From Thiohalocapsa sp. ML1 (GTDB taxonomy: Bacteria > Pseudomonadota > Gammaproteobacteria > Chromatiales > Chromatiaceae): a stretch of DNA of 43,032 nt. The position numbers and the translations under genes are program-made. Where the stretch lies: the NCBI RefSeq assembly GCF_001469165.1, contig NZ_JABX01000049.1, positions 1 through 43,032 on the forward strand, written 5' to 3'. Positions 1 to 8,255 of this stretch are shown piece by piece. The notes beneath the pieces are model-generated. The model had not been told where the DNA came from. It did no database searches and worked only from the letters and a program-made list of their open reading frames with translations. Within the stretch, counting starts at the first letter, position 1. Each line of letters opens with the position of its first letter.

Positions 1-88
1 TTAGAGCGGAGCGAAGCTTCATGTTCTCAGCTTCTGCAGGGGTGTCTTCGATGGCATCCCAAATGCTGGGGAATCGCTCGTTGCCCAT
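1..88 (-). CDS. HigA-like XRE antitoxin, N-terminal part only (runs off left edge)
   Basis: The ATG at 88 opens a frame that stays open to the window edge and gives 29 residues beginning MGNERFPSIWDAIEDTP and ending NMKLRSAL. This opening (ERF..IWDAIEDTPAEAENMKLRSAL) is characteristic of HigA-type XRE antitoxins of the HigB/Gp49 toxin-antitoxin group, in which a helix-turn-helix domain follows just downstream. The helix-turn-helix itself lies outside the window, so function is inferred from this signature and from the toxin remnant immediately upstream on the same strand. An in-frame TAG seven codons before the ATG fixes the start. No strong Shine-Dalgarno is visible. Confidence 0.7.
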   Translation of the reverse strand, partial: MGNERFPSIWDAIEDTPAEAENMKLRSAL

Positions 89-119
89 AATATATATCCC
101 GCGTACTATCTAGGTATTG

Positions 120-185
120 GGGTTGGCATCGCGGATCGGTTGGCAAAGGCGAAGAGTTGCCTGCCGAATCCTTTGATGCCAACCC
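120..185. repeat. Inverted repeat in the gap between toxin remnant and antitoxin
   Basis: GGTTGGCATC (121-130) pairs with GATGCCAACC (175-184), extended one more base by 120/185, around a 44-nt loop. HigBA genes normally sit only a few bases apart, whereas here about 100 bp separates toxin stop and antitoxin start. The repeat may be part of inserted sequence or an autoregulatory or terminator hairpin. There is no T tract. Confidence 0.4.
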
Positions 186-191
186 TGTAGG

Positions 192-530
192 TCATTGCTG
201 GCGAGTAATTACCTCGCGGTAACGCCGTTTTGCTAAGTCTATGTCGTGTTGGCTTGTTTTCTCGGATGTCTTATGGAAGCAGTGAAGGACATAAACGGTG
301 TCCGAGAACTTCGCCACATAGATGACGCGGAACGCGCCAGACTGCGTCTCAAATGCGAATCTCCTGCACCCCTGCCCCGATACCCTTCATGGGTTTCCAG
401 TCGTCCGGCTCCAGCCCATGCGGCACCAGGTCGAGCTGGTGTCCAGCTTCGCGGCGCGCCGATTCAGGAAAAGCGCGCAGGTCGTCTAGGGATCTACCGC
501 AAAACTCTATCTCTTAAAAACAATGGTCAT
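192..530 (-). pseudogene. HigB/RelE-type toxin (phage-derived Gp49-like, DUF891), frameshifted twice
   Basis: Three blocks of one toxin are readable in different frames of the minus strand. The first is MTIVFK at the ATG (528-530). The second covers GRSLDDLRAFP through LEPDDWKPMKGIGAGVQEIRI (about 510 to 352). The third covers ETQSGAFRVIYVAKFSD through AKRRYREVITRQQ, ending at the TGA (192-194). Together they make a normal-length protein of about 110 residues of the Gp49/HigB family, ribosome-dependent mRNA interferases encoded before their antitoxin. The first shift lies near 505-515; the second, near 351, looks like one extra T. The gene therefore looks dead as written, unless both shifts are sequencing errors. 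The HigA-like antitoxin follows on the same strand. Confidence 0.75.
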
Positions 531-624
531 TTGTCACTTCTTGTTGCCTGCTGAAAAAAACGTGGCAAAGCAGTCCATTATTCAGCTTCGACTCTAAGAT
601 CGAGGCCCCTGGGCCAGTACGAGA

Positions 625-927
625 CTAAGCGGATGCCTTGTCGTGAATCCCAGATAAGCTCCCTAGTTGCGTAGGAGCATACAAAGTTTTGTATGGGCAC
701 GTCAACAGTAGCCGTGAGAGCGCTTTGCTCCTACCCCCCCTCGCCCACATCCGCGCCGCGATCGCCCGCTGTTCTTCGCCGAGCGCGACCGCAAGCTCGT
801 GGGTTCGCCGCCGCGTGACGACGCCGTGAATCTGGACCATCAACAAGTCTCTGGCCGCGGCGCCGACATAGAGCAGCTCTCCGCCGCCCAAGCAGCGCCG
901 GTTGTCCGCGACCACGGCTGCCAGCAT
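625..927 (-). pseudogene. AbiEii-type nucleotidyltransferase toxin, truncated N-terminal fragment
   Basis: From the ATG at 927 the frame reads MLAAVVADNRRC, then LLYVGAAARDLLMVQIHGV and RRRTHELAVALGEEQRAI. The YVGAxARDLL stretch followed by RRT-x-LAVAL is the start of the AbiEii/COG1665-like nucleotidyltransferase fold; normally a DxD pair (T-x-D-V-D) follows the RRT, and it is missing here. After about 65 residues the similarity ends and unrelated sequence leads to a stop. Intact family members are about 250-300 residues, so this is a remnant. It sits directly downstream of the AbiEi-like antitoxin pseudogene, the usual antitoxin-toxin order of type IV systems. Confidence 0.6.
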
Positions 928-943
928 GGCGAGCTCCTGCCGA

Positions 944-1986
944 TCACTTAAGTCGTGCAAAGAGATCTTCCTCGAGCGTTGCGGCTGCCTCGATGCAGCG
1001 TGCGTCTCCGGTTGCAAGGAGGTCGGCATAGATCAGCAGCGCCGGTGCCAGTTCCGGAGGCTGCTGGTCGAATCGCCAGAAACGGCTCAGGATCTCGACG
1101 TTCCCGTGGGCATCCGGCGTCATGCGGTGCTGGATCTGCATGCGATTCGCCGCCGCCCGGTTTCCATAGAGTGTGATGATCTGCGGCACGAGCACCCCGG
1201 ACAATCGCGCAACGGCCGCCTCGCCGCTGAGCACGACGTCCGCTTCGCTGGGATCGATCTCGTTCCACCAACCGATATCGCTCGCGCGATAGTTGCCGAG
1301 CAGCAGCTTGGGCCGCAGCGTGCGACCGTAGGCATCCACCCACTGGCGCAGCAGCCGCTCCCCCTGCAACAAGCGCCGGCGTCCGCCGATGTCGCCGACG
1401 AACCCGAGGCGCTTCAGCTCAGCCATGACGATGCCGACGGTGCCGTGGGCAACGCCGGCGCTCTGGGCGATTGAACGATATGGCGACGACACGAGGGCGG
1501 GCTGCGCCAAGAGCGCAAACAAGACGCGCAGACCCTTATCCTGAAACGCGCGCCCGGCCGTCTCGCGCGGCCGCATGCGGGCGCCGCGTTGGCCGACGAC
1601 GTAGACGAGAAGCCCTTCGCCGTCAATGTAGGCATTACCGGCGCCGTCTACGAAAGGGATGTGAAGGCCGCGAAGCCTGTCTGCGAGTGGCGGGGTAATC
1701 TGGTCCGTCGCGAGGAGAAAACGTTGTTCCCGGCCGCCTGGATTGCGCGTGCGACGCTGCCTATGTCAGATGGCCGCAATCCGCGCTTGATCAGCAGCCG
1801 GTAAGACAACGGCTTGCCTTGCCAGTGCAGTTGCAGGTTCCCGTCCCACCCGCGCTCCGATGTTGGTGCGGGGACGATGGCCGGGTCTAGGCCCAGCGAC
1901 TGCAAGAGCCACAGGGCGTTGTCGAACAATTCCGGCTCTGCGGCAATGTTGATGGTGTCCAAAATATTGGCGTGTCCATGCGGCAT
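944..1986 (-). pseudogene. AbiEi-family (type IV) antitoxin, one frameshift
   Basis: The N-terminal part (ATG at 1986, MPHGHANILDTINIAAEPEL through KRGLRPSDIG) and the remainder (LLATDQITPPLADRLRGLHI through LEEDLFARLK, stop at 944) lie in different frames that meet near 1715-1722, at a GTTTTC run. The joined product is about 345 residues. It has the D-Q-I-T-P-P-L-A-D and VDGAGNAY motifs, then a winged-helix segment beginning RPRETAGRAFQDKGLRVLFA, as in Chromatiales AbiEi-type antitoxins that repress their operon and neutralise a nucleotidyltransferase. The partner remnant follows at 927. A single-base sequencing error would restore the antitoxin, but the truncated toxin and the duplicated N-terminus nearby argue for real decay. 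Confidence 0.7.
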
Positions 1987-2120
1987 GGATTTACCGCGAT
2001 TATGGACAACTCCCCTCCCCGCGAACAGCCCGGCGGGGCGATCCGCGGCATTCAATGCGCCTCCAGCTTGGCCATCTGGCCGCCGACGGTGCTCATCTGC
2101 TCGGCCATGTGGCCGATGAG
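1900..2120. repeat. Direct duplication, left copy (with internal deletion)
   Basis: 1900-2069 closely matches 2418-2586, and 2071-2120 matches 2705-2756 almost base for base. In minus-strand terms the duplicated unit holds the 3' end of the unknown gene (HMAEQMSTVGGQMA, then KLEAH and stop) followed by the 5' end of the AbiEi gene. In this left copy the two parts of the unknown gene are joined directly (GGQMAKLEAH), so about 115 bp present in the right copy are deleted. Confidence 0.8.
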
Positions 2121-2417
2121 TGCTCGCGACGCGCGGGCGCTGCGGTTCGGAGAGCCGTGACCTGCAGTCTGCGGCCGTCAAGCGCTGGGGTCGCAGCGAA
2201 CATGACCGCGAACAAGTGCTCGGGGTCGGCGGCCCGAACCGCAAGTTTTGGTGCGCACCAGAGCCCGAGGCCTGCTTGCGCGAAGAACGTGCCGCGTCAC
2301 GCCGTGGATACGTCCACCGCCGTCGGTCCAGGCGAAGTGTTCCGATCAGCGTCCGTCCGCGCCAAGCGCGATCGACCGGCGACGCGCAATGGTCGAGGCC
2401 CAAGGGCCGACAATCTA

Positions 2418-2586
2418 CTGCAATAGTCGCAGGGCGTTGTCGAACAACGCGGGCTCTGCGGCAATGCCGATGGTGTCCAAAACATTGGCGTGTCCATGTG
2501 GAATGGATTTGCCACGAGTATGGACATCTCCCTCCCCGCGAACAGCCCGACGGGCCGATCCGCGGCAGTCAGTGCGCCTCCAGCTT
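2418..2586. repeat. Direct duplication, right copy, with dead AbiEi N-terminus
   Basis: This partner of 1900-2069 reads PHGHANVLDTIGIAAEPALF then DNALRLLQ and a TAG on the minus strand. The start codon seen in the left copy is changed (ATG to ATT) and the frame stops after about 30 codons, so it is a non-functional 5' fragment of the antitoxin gene. The DNA between the copies (2160-2417) has no recognisable gene. One minus frame (GLWCAPKLAVRAADPEHLFA) looks coding-like but is cut by a stop on its upstream side. Confidence 0.75.
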
Positions 2587-3123
2587 CCCGAGCTCGGACA
2601 GGATCAGCAGCACCAACCGCTCGCCCTGGCTGTCCATGCCGCGGGTGAGCCGGTCGGGGTCGCGCTCGCCTTGAATCATGGGACGGATGATGCCGGCGAG
2701 GCGGGCCATCTGGCCGCCGACGGTGCTCATCTGCTCGGCCATGTGGCCGATCAGCGCGAGCGCCTGCGGGTTGCCGGTGCGGGCGGCGTGGATCATGTGC
2801 GCGAGGCCCGGAGCGGCCATGGCCGGGTCCTGGCGCTTGGCGGGGTCCGGCAGCGTGGCCGGGTCCTGCATGCCGCGCAGCACGGCATCGGCGATGATCT
2901 GGTCCTCCTCGTCCAGGCCGCGGAAGACCGCGGGGCCGCGCTCGCCGGCGGCGATGCGCTTTAGCGCGGCCACCAGCTCGTGCCAGCCGCTCTGCTCGGC
3001 GCCGGCGAGCAGGGCATCGAATTCGGCGCGGCGCTCGGCGTTGCCGCAGGTTTGCGCCGCCTGGCGGATGAGCTCGGCGTGCACCAGTCGGATCTGCTCG
3101 TGGCGGTCGGGGAAGTCGGACAT
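2569..3123 (-). CDS. Conserved-looking hypothetical protein, 184 aa
   Basis: The ATG at 3123 gives MSDFPDRHEQIRLVHAELIR and ends GERLVLLILSELGKLEAH. It is a soluble, mostly helical, acidic protein with no signal peptide or membrane segment. There are no obvious catalytic motifs; only two cysteines or so and repeated short hydrophobic helices (for example LALIGHMAEQMSTVGGQMAR) are visible. A 3'-terminal piece with an internal deletion is duplicated at 2050-2155. I do not recognise the family. The position next to AbiE and HigB remnants does not by itself assign it to a toxin-antitoxin system. The protein is intact and compositionally like its neighbours. Confidence 0.65.
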   Translation of the reverse strand: MSDFPDRHEQIRLVHAELIRQAAQTCGNAERRAEFDALLAGAEQSGWHELVAALKRIAAGERGPAVFRGLDEEDQIIADAVLRGMQDPATLPDPAKRQDPAMAAPGLAHMIHAARTGNPQALALIGHMAEQMSTVGGQMARLAGIIRPMIQGERDPDRLTRGMDSQGERLVLLILSELGKLEAH

Positions 3124-3159
3124 GCTATTGGGATGGCTTCGGGGTTTGGGCGCTAGATT

Positions 3160-3300
3160 GTAAGCGGCGAGGGGCGAGGGGCGAGGGGCGAGGGCGAGGG
3201 CCGAGGGAGCCCTCCTCGGCCCTTGGCCCTCGGCCCTCGGCCCTTTGGCGATTTCGATAGCGATCTCGATGAGGACGATGTGGGGTCGGGGAAGATTCTC
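3160..3300. repeat. Composite intergenic repeat: heptamer hairpin plus GATTTCGATAGCGAT module
   Basis: GGGGCGA/GGGCCGA heptamers (about 3165-3210) are followed by their complement (CTCGGCC/CTTGGCC heptamers, 3213-3245), so the transcript can fold into a long GC-rich hairpin. Immediately after comes CGATTTCGATAGCGAT (3249-3264), which recurs exactly at 35533-35548. The block sits between two minus-strand genes and may act as a processing or termination structure. Confidence 0.75.
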
Positions 3301-4327
3301 ACCGTCCCAGTGCTGCGATGCCCCCCGGCGTGCCGAGCTCGGTGGCGAGGCCCAGCGCAATGGCCTCCTCCGCGCCGAGCCAGTCCACGGCACCCGGGGC
3401 TGTCGCCGCGGCGCGCTCGGCCAGCGCCTGCGCCCCCTCGACGCCAAGCCCCCGCAGATAGCCCGCTTGGCGCACGATGGCGCCGCGGGTGCCGGCGTTG
3501 CCGCCGAGCAGCGGCAGCCGTTGCAGGCCGAGTCGCGCGCCCGGCGCCACGAAGCGCAGCATGCCGCCCGCGAAGGCCTGGGCGCAGGCCAGCGCGCAGT
3601 CGCCGGTGACGGCGGTGCTGAGGCCGCGGTCGCGAATCCACTGGCCGAGCCGCTCGGCCTCGGCCAGGTCCTGGCCGTTCGCGTCCAGCACGAGCCCCGT
3701 GGCGCCGACGGCGCGCACGATCTCCATCACCGCCTGCGCCCAACCGCTGCCGATGTCGCCGCTGACGATGGTCCAGTGTACGGCGGGGACCCGGGGCAGT
3801 GTCCGGGCCTTGCGGCAGTGCGCGCCGGCGGCGGCGATGGCATTGGCGGCGCCGGTGAGGCGGACTTCGACGCCGGCATCGCCGACGCTCAGGGTGACGA
3901 CGTCACCGTCGCGCAGCGCCGTCACCGCGTGCTCGGTGAGCTGCACGCGCTGCCCGATGGACTGCTCGCCCACTGCCACGAGCCTGCCGTCGACCGCGGC
4001 GCGCACCGGGCCTCGGGGCAGCCGCAGCGTCCGCTGGCGAGAGAGCCAGCCCACCAGCAGCTCCGGCTGGCAGGCGTCGTCGTAGCGCACGATGACGCGG
4101 AGCCCTTCCGTGGCTGCCGGGGAACGGGCGCCGCGCGCGTCCGGCGCCCACTCGGCGCGGGCCGGGGTGGTGCCGGCGAGTACGCCGACGCAAGCCAGCA
4201 GGGCCGCGAGGGTGCCGAGCAGCCCGCGTCGGCGCGGCGGTGCCGGTGTCGCGCAGCGCGCGGCTGCAACTGGACCCGCGGCGCCGATGGCCGGGCGCCA
4301 GGTTCGGTTCGGCTTGGTGTTTCGCAT
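3299..4327 (-). CDS. Secreted ClpP-fold (COG3904-like) protein lacking the catalytic serine
   Basis: From the ATG at 4327 the product is about 342 residues. A basic RRRGLLG stretch precedes a hydrophobic segment (LLGTLAALLACVGVLAG) and an A-R-A cleavage site, so export is likely, possibly by Tat. The C-terminal half (WTIVSGDIGSGWAQAVMEIV onward) has the layout of periplasmic ClpP/crotonase-fold proteins, including the diagnostic block GDCALACAQAFAGG, then VAPGARLGLQR. In the family this block usually reads C-x-S-A-C and GFH. Here the serine is leucine and the histidine position is glutamine, suggesting a non-peptidase. An upstream in-frame ATG at 4393 is possible but would bury the signal peptide. 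The fold assignment rests on motif recognition only. Confidence 0.6.
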   Translation of the reverse strand: MRNTKPNRTWRPAIGAAGPVAAARCATPAPPRRRGLLGTLAALLACVGVLAGTTPARAEWAPDARGARSPAATEGLRVIVRYDDACQPELLVGWLSRQRTLRLPRGPVRAAVDGRLVAVGEQSIGQRVQLTEHAVTALRDGDVVTLSVGDAGVEVRLTGAANAIAAAGAHCRKARTLPRVPAVHWTIVSGDIGSGWAQAVMEIVRAVGATGLVLDANGQDLAEAERLGQWIRDRGLSTAVTGDCALACAQAFAGGMLRFVAPGARLGLQRLPLLGGNAGTRGAIVRQAGYLRGLGVEGAQALAERAAATAPGAVDWLGAEEAIALGLATELGTPGGIAALGR

Positions 4328-4571
4328 GGACGTGGTACCGCCGCATCCTGCGCAGCGTTCCCCGAAGGCCGGTTGCGGCATCGGCCGGCGCACGCGCGGC
4401 GCAGACCCGCAAGCGCGCGGGATGGGCCGAATATGCCGGACAGCGGCACCGGCGCGTGTCGGTCTGCGCGGCCCGAGCGCGCTCGCACCAAGGTGCAGGA
4501 CAGCGCTCGACGCTGGCGCGGCAGGTGGCCCTTCGCCCGGGGAGCTGCGTTGGGAGCGGCGGTAGCTCCGC

Positions 4572-4844
4572 TCAGGAATCGCTGCCGACGGCGAGTGATG
4601 CGCCGACGGCCGTCCCCGGGGCCGTCACGCTCACCTCGCCCACGGGGCTGATGCGCGCGCGCCGCTCGACGGTGGTATCGCTGTTGCGATGTGCGGCGGG
4701 GTCCGTCAGCAGCAGCGCGCCGACGCCGAGCACGAGGCCCGTGGCGAGGGCGCCGATTGCGGTCTTCTCCATCGACAGGGACGGGCTGCGCTGCGGCAGC
4801 ATCGGTGAGCCGGTGCGGCTCGGCATGGGGGCAAGCTCGGTCAT
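4572..4844 (-). CDS. Small single-pass membrane protein, 90 aa, unknown
   Basis: The frame from the ATG at 4844 has a proline/serine-rich N-terminus, one hydrophobic helix (AIGALATGLVLGVGALLL, about residues 28-46) and a short polar C-terminal tail ending VGSDS. Orientation cannot be settled. It lies between the ClpP-like gene and the cyclase gene on the same strand, separated from both by about 210-240 bp. No ribosome site is obvious, so the call rests on the clean transmembrane helix and open frame. Confidence 0.45.
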   Translation of the reverse strand: MTELAPMPSRTGSPMLPQRSPSLSMEKTAIGALATGLVLGVGALLLTDPAAHRNSDTTVERRARISPVGEVSVTAPGTAVGASLAVGSDS

Positions 4845-5056
4845 GGGGAAAACATCCTCATCCGGGGGCTGGTGGCGATCTAGTTGTATTCACGCTGCGG
4901 GTTGCGCGGGTCCGCAGGGCGACTACCCGCCCACTGCGCAACCGCGGCGTAAAGCGGGACATCTAGCCTCGCCGCTAGAAAACAAGCGAAAGCCCCATCG
5001 AAAAACTCGATCTTTCTGGGTGCCTGCCGGAGACGATTCCGGGCTGTCCGCTGCGC

Positions 5057-6670
5057 TCAGTCGGACAGTGCCACGCGTTGCCATTCGAGCCGATGCAGCA
5101 GGAGCGGCTCGTCCTTGCCCTTGACCCGCGTCGGCGGCAGTGCCGTCAGCGGCCAGCGCGCCGGATCGAGCCGTGCGCGGGTGCTGTCGGCGAGCACCAC
5201 CTCGCCGTCCGCCGCGACACCGCAGATGCGGCTCGTGACGTTGGTCGTGTCGCCGATGGCGGCGTACTGCACGAGCCGCTCTGAGCCGATATTGCCCGCC
5301 GCCACCGGCCCCGTGTTGAGCCCGATGTGGATGCCGATGGGCGCGTGTCCGCGGGCGGTCCAGCCCGCGTTGAAGCGCGCCGCCGCATGCTGCATCCGTA
5401 CCGCCGCCAGCACGGCCCGCTCGGCGTCGTCGTCGGCGCGATAGGGCGCTCCCCAGAGCGCGAGCAGGGCATCGCCGATGTACTTTTCCAGCGTGCCGCC
5501 CAGCGGGAAGATGATCTCCTCCACGGCGAGCTCGAACCAGGCGTTCAGCATGGCGATGACCTCCGCCGGCGGCAGCCGCGAGCAGAGCCCGGTGTAGTCT
5601 GAGATGTCGCAGAAGACCGCCGTGACCTCGGTGTCGGCAACCACAATGGTCTCGGTCTCCCGCAGGCGGCGGCTGACGGCGGGTGGAAAAAAGCGCTCTA
5701 GCCGGCTGCGGTAGGCGGCCTCCGCGCGCGCTTGCTCGATGAGTGCGGCGTTGTCCAGCGCGAGTCCGACTTGGCCGCCGATGGCGCTGAGCAGGTCCAT
5801 GTCCTCCCGGGTGTAGACGCCCGTGAGGCGCAGGTTGTCCACGTACAGCGCCCCCAGGGTCCCGTCGCGGCCGGTCAGCGGTACACACAGCCCCGCATGG
5901 ATGTGCTGGGCGATGATGGATGCGGAGCCCTCGTAGCGTTGGTCCGCCCCGGCGTGGCTCGTGAGCTGCGGCTCGCCGGTGGCGAAGGCGGCCTCGGCGA
6001 TGTGCCGGCTGAAGAAGCCCGCGTCCTGCGGCAGCCCGTCGCGCACCCGATGCGCCCGCGGTGCGAGACCGCCCGTGTCGTCGCGCAGCAGGATGCAAGC
6101 CCGGTCCACGGCCATGTGCGTAAACAGCAGCTCCAGCGCGCGCGTGAGCAGCGCATCCAGGTCCTGCGGTCCCGCAAGACTGCGGCCGATGTCGAGCAGG
6201 ATGCGGAGCTTGGCTTCGGTGCGGTCCGCGGGGGCGCCGGCGGCGAGGCGAAGCACCGACAACTCGGTGCTGCCGCCGGCCTCCGGCCCTGCGGCGGCCT
6301 GGCGCGCCGCAGCGAGGTCGGCCAGCGACCAGGGACCGGAACCCTCGGCGGCCGGGTCGGGTGTCGGCACCCCGGTTGCCTCGAAGCGGCAGCGCGTCTT
6401 GCCAAAGCCGACCTCGTCGCCATCCGCCAACTCCACCAGCATCACCGCCGCGCCATTCACGAAGCTGCCGTTGCTGCTGCCCAGGTCCTTCAGCACCGCT
6501 CGGCAGCCCGTCGCCGCGGGCACCAGCAGGATTTCCGCGTGATGGCGGGACACGCTGTCCAGGTTCAGGGGCACCGTGTTATCCGGCGCCCGCCCGACGC
6601 TGTTGCAGCCGGGCCGCAGCGGCCAGCACCGCGGCCGCCCGTCACCACCGTCCAAAATCAGTCTCGCCAT
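5057..6670 (-). CDS. FHA-GAF-class III adenylate/guanylate cyclase, 537 aa
   Basis: Three domains are visible in order. The FHA domain is at about residues 20-90 (VGRAPDNTV, SRHHAEI, DLGSSNGSFVNG), which binds phosphothreonine peptides. The GAF domain is at about 145-310 (DIGRSL.., LCVPLTGRDGTLGALYVDNL). The class III cyclase domain is at about 340-500 (VFCDISDYTGL, KYIGDALLALWG, IGIHIGLNTGPVAAGNIGSE, GDTTNVTSRI). Both metal-binding aspartates (CDIS and GDA), the base-selecting lysine (EKY) and the transition-state asparagine/arginine (NVTSR) are present, so it should be active. The K and D/T pair favours ATP over GTP. There is no membrane segment: a cytosolic receptor coupling phosphorylation and ligand sensing to cyclic nucleotide production. 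A Crp-type protein lies 18 kb away, but no link is shown. Confidence 0.9.
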   Translation of the reverse strand: MARLILDGGDGRPRCWPLRPGCNSVGRAPDNTVPLNLDSVSRHHAEILLVPAATGCRAVLKDLGSSNGSFVNGAAVMLVELADGDEVGFGKTRCRFEATGVPTPDPAAEGSGPWSLADLAAARQAAAGPEAGGSTELSVLRLAAGAPADRTEAKLRILLDIGRSLAGPQDLDALLTRALELLFTHMAVDRACILLRDDTGGLAPRAHRVRDGLPQDAGFFSRHIAEAAFATGEPQLTSHAGADQRYEGSASIIAQHIHAGLCVPLTGRDGTLGALYVDNLRLTGVYTREDMDLLSAIGGQVGLALDNAALIEQARAEAAYRSRLERFFPPAVSRRLRETETIVVADTEVTAVFCDISDYTGLCSRLPPAEVIAMLNAWFELAVEEIIFPLGGTLEKYIGDALLALWGAPYRADDDAERAVLAAVRMQHAAARFNAGWTARGHAPIGIHIGLNTGPVAAGNIGSERLVQYAAIGDTTNVTSRICGVAADGEVVLADSTRARLDPARWPLTALPPTRVKGKDEPLLLHRLEWQRVALSD

Positions 6671-6857
6671 CGCCGCCGCTCACGCCCGCACCGAGGAAAC
6701 AGAATGTTACGGCGGGTTTGCGAAGATCGGAAGAAAAAGTTACACGCGGGAGGGACGGGGCGTTGGCGTTGTCGTCAGCGCAGTCGCCATCGACTGCGCA
6801 CGCGGGATGACGATACCGACAACGAGGCGAAGGGATCGTGGCTTTCGCGGCAACGGA

Positions 6858-8255
6858 CTAGACCCGAGCGGCGTCGGTGGCCACGTCCGCTACGTCGCAG
6901 CTCATGCCGTGCTCGGCCAATAGCTGCTCGATGTGCTCGGCTTCGGGGATGCGCAGCCCACGGGCGTCGGCGAGTGCTTGGCAGAGCAGGGTGTTGGCCT
7001 CAGCGCAGTCACGGTCGGCGGCGCGCTCGAGTAACACACGGGTGATGTTGACGCAGCAGACGAGCACTTCACGGCGGTCGCCAAGCCGCTGGTAGGCGGG
7101 CAGCTCTTCCTCCCGGCGGATGCGCAGCGCCTCGTCCAGCTCGCCACGGGCCTGGAGCACGTCGGCGAGCTTGCCCTGGGTGACGGCCGCCGAGCGCAGC
7201 TCTCCGAGGCGCTGGAAGGCCGGTAACTGCGTTTCCCGGCGGATGCGCAGCGCTTCGTCCAACTCGCCGCGGTGCTGGAGCACGTCGGCGATCTGCCCCT
7301 GGGTAATGGCCACGGAGCGCACATCACCCAGTCGCTGGAATACGGGCAGCGCCTCTTTCCGGCGGATACGCAACGCCTCGTCCAGCTCGCTGCGGTTTTG
7401 GAGCACGTCGGCGATCCTGCCCTGGGTGACAGCCATCGAGCGCGCATCGCCGAGGCGCTGATAGCCGGGTAGCTCCTCCTCGCGGCGGATGCGCAGCGCC
7501 TCGTCCAGATTGCCGCGCAGTTCCTCAAGCTCGGCGACCTCGTCCCACCACTCGAGCCGCGCGCGAACCACGCGCTCGTCATTGGAGCCCGCCGCGGCGG
7601 CAATCCGAGCCTTTAGCTCCTTGCGACGCTCGGTGCGCTCCTCGGCAGTGAAGCGCGGGTCTACGCCCCACTGCCACTCGCGCTCCGCGAAGGGGCGCAG
7701 CGCCAGGTTGGTCAGCTCCGGGAGCTCAATGCTGTCGCTGCGGCAGTCAAAGAAGTCCGGCGCACCCGCCGTTAGTTGCCCCAGGACCCGGCGAGGCACC
7801 CAGAAAACTACCGGCTGCGGGGCTTGGCGCGGCCATTCGGCGCGGCGCAGGTTGAGGCCTTGCAGGAATCCCGGTGCGAGGTCAGGGTCGTCCAGCATCC
7901 GCTCGGCGCCGGTGATCATCGCCGGCCCCGGCGTAGCGGATATGCAGCAGGCTGCGACGGTATCGAGCAGATCGTTGTCCTGATCGCCAAGGTCGATCCG
8001 GTGCAAGGTCGCTGACGGCATGGAGTCTGCCAATCGGTGGATGAGCTCATCTCGGCTCGCCGGCGCGTCGCAGGCGCAGAGGATCAACGCGAAGCCGCGG
8101 CTGCGGGTGATGGCGCGGCGCAGCGCCCGCAGCGCGTCGCCCGCTTGGGCAAGGCGGGGGTCGGACGCATCGATGCTTGCGGCATGGCCCGGCCCCTCGA
8201 CGACGATCTCGGCGAGGCCTACCGCGGCGTGCAGCTCAGGGGCGGAAGCGCTCAA
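6858..8255 (-). CDS. Protein with four near-identical 41-residue TPR-like repeats, partner of upstream ATPase
   Basis: The N-terminal about 210 residues are globular (FALILCACDAPASRDELIHR, VVFWVPRRVLGQLT) and resemble the effector/ligand part of NTPase-coupled proteins. After a linker rich in R/E come four repeats built on LDEALRIRRxxxLPxxQRLG then R-x-x-A-x-TQGxxADVLQ, period 41 residues, close to kinesin-light-chain-type TPRs. A short C-terminal helix domain follows. No ATG fits; a TTG at 8255 overlapping the ATPase stop by about 20 bp is the most likely start, though CTG 8233 or translational coupling are alternatives. The frame overlap with the ATPase gene indicates co-translation. Repeats of 123 bp this similar at DNA level imply recent expansion or homogenisation. 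Confidence 0.75.
   Translation of the reverse strand: MSASAPELHAAVGLAEIVVEGPGHAASIDASDPRLAQAGDALRALRRAITRSRGFALILCACDAPASRDELIHRLADSMPSATLHRIDLGDQDNDLLDTVAACCISATPGPAMITGAERMLDDPDLAPGFLQGLNLRRAEWPRQAPQPVVFWVPRRVLGQLTAGAPDFFDCRSDSIELPELTNLALRPFAEREWQWGVDPRFTAEERTERRKELKARIAAAAGSNDERVVRARLEWWDEVAELEELRGNLDEALRIRREEELPGYQRLGDARSMAVTQGRIADVLQNRSELDEALRIRRKEALPVFQRLGDVRSVAITQGQIADVLQHRGELDEALRIRRETQLPAFQRLGELRSAAVTQGKLADVLQARGELDEALRIRREEELPAYQRLGDRREVLVCCVNITRVLLERAADRDCAEANTLLCQALADARGLRIPEAEHIEQLLAEHGMSCDVADVATDAARV
7088..7520. repeat. 123-bp tandem coding repeats
   Basis: The segment contains successive copies with a 123-bp period; GCGCAGCGCCTCGTCCAG-type starts fall near 7131, 7254, 7377 and 7500. 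Copy number could change by recombination without shifting the frame. Confidence 0.8.

Noticed and set aside
246-554. 102-codon plus-strand frame at the left end
   Set aside because: It lies opposite the recognisable HigB-type toxin remnant and has no domain or ribosome site.
2160-2417. A gene between the two duplicated copies
   Set aside because: One minus frame looks coding-like (GLWCAPKLAVRAADPEHLFA) but has a stop just upstream and no recognisable family.
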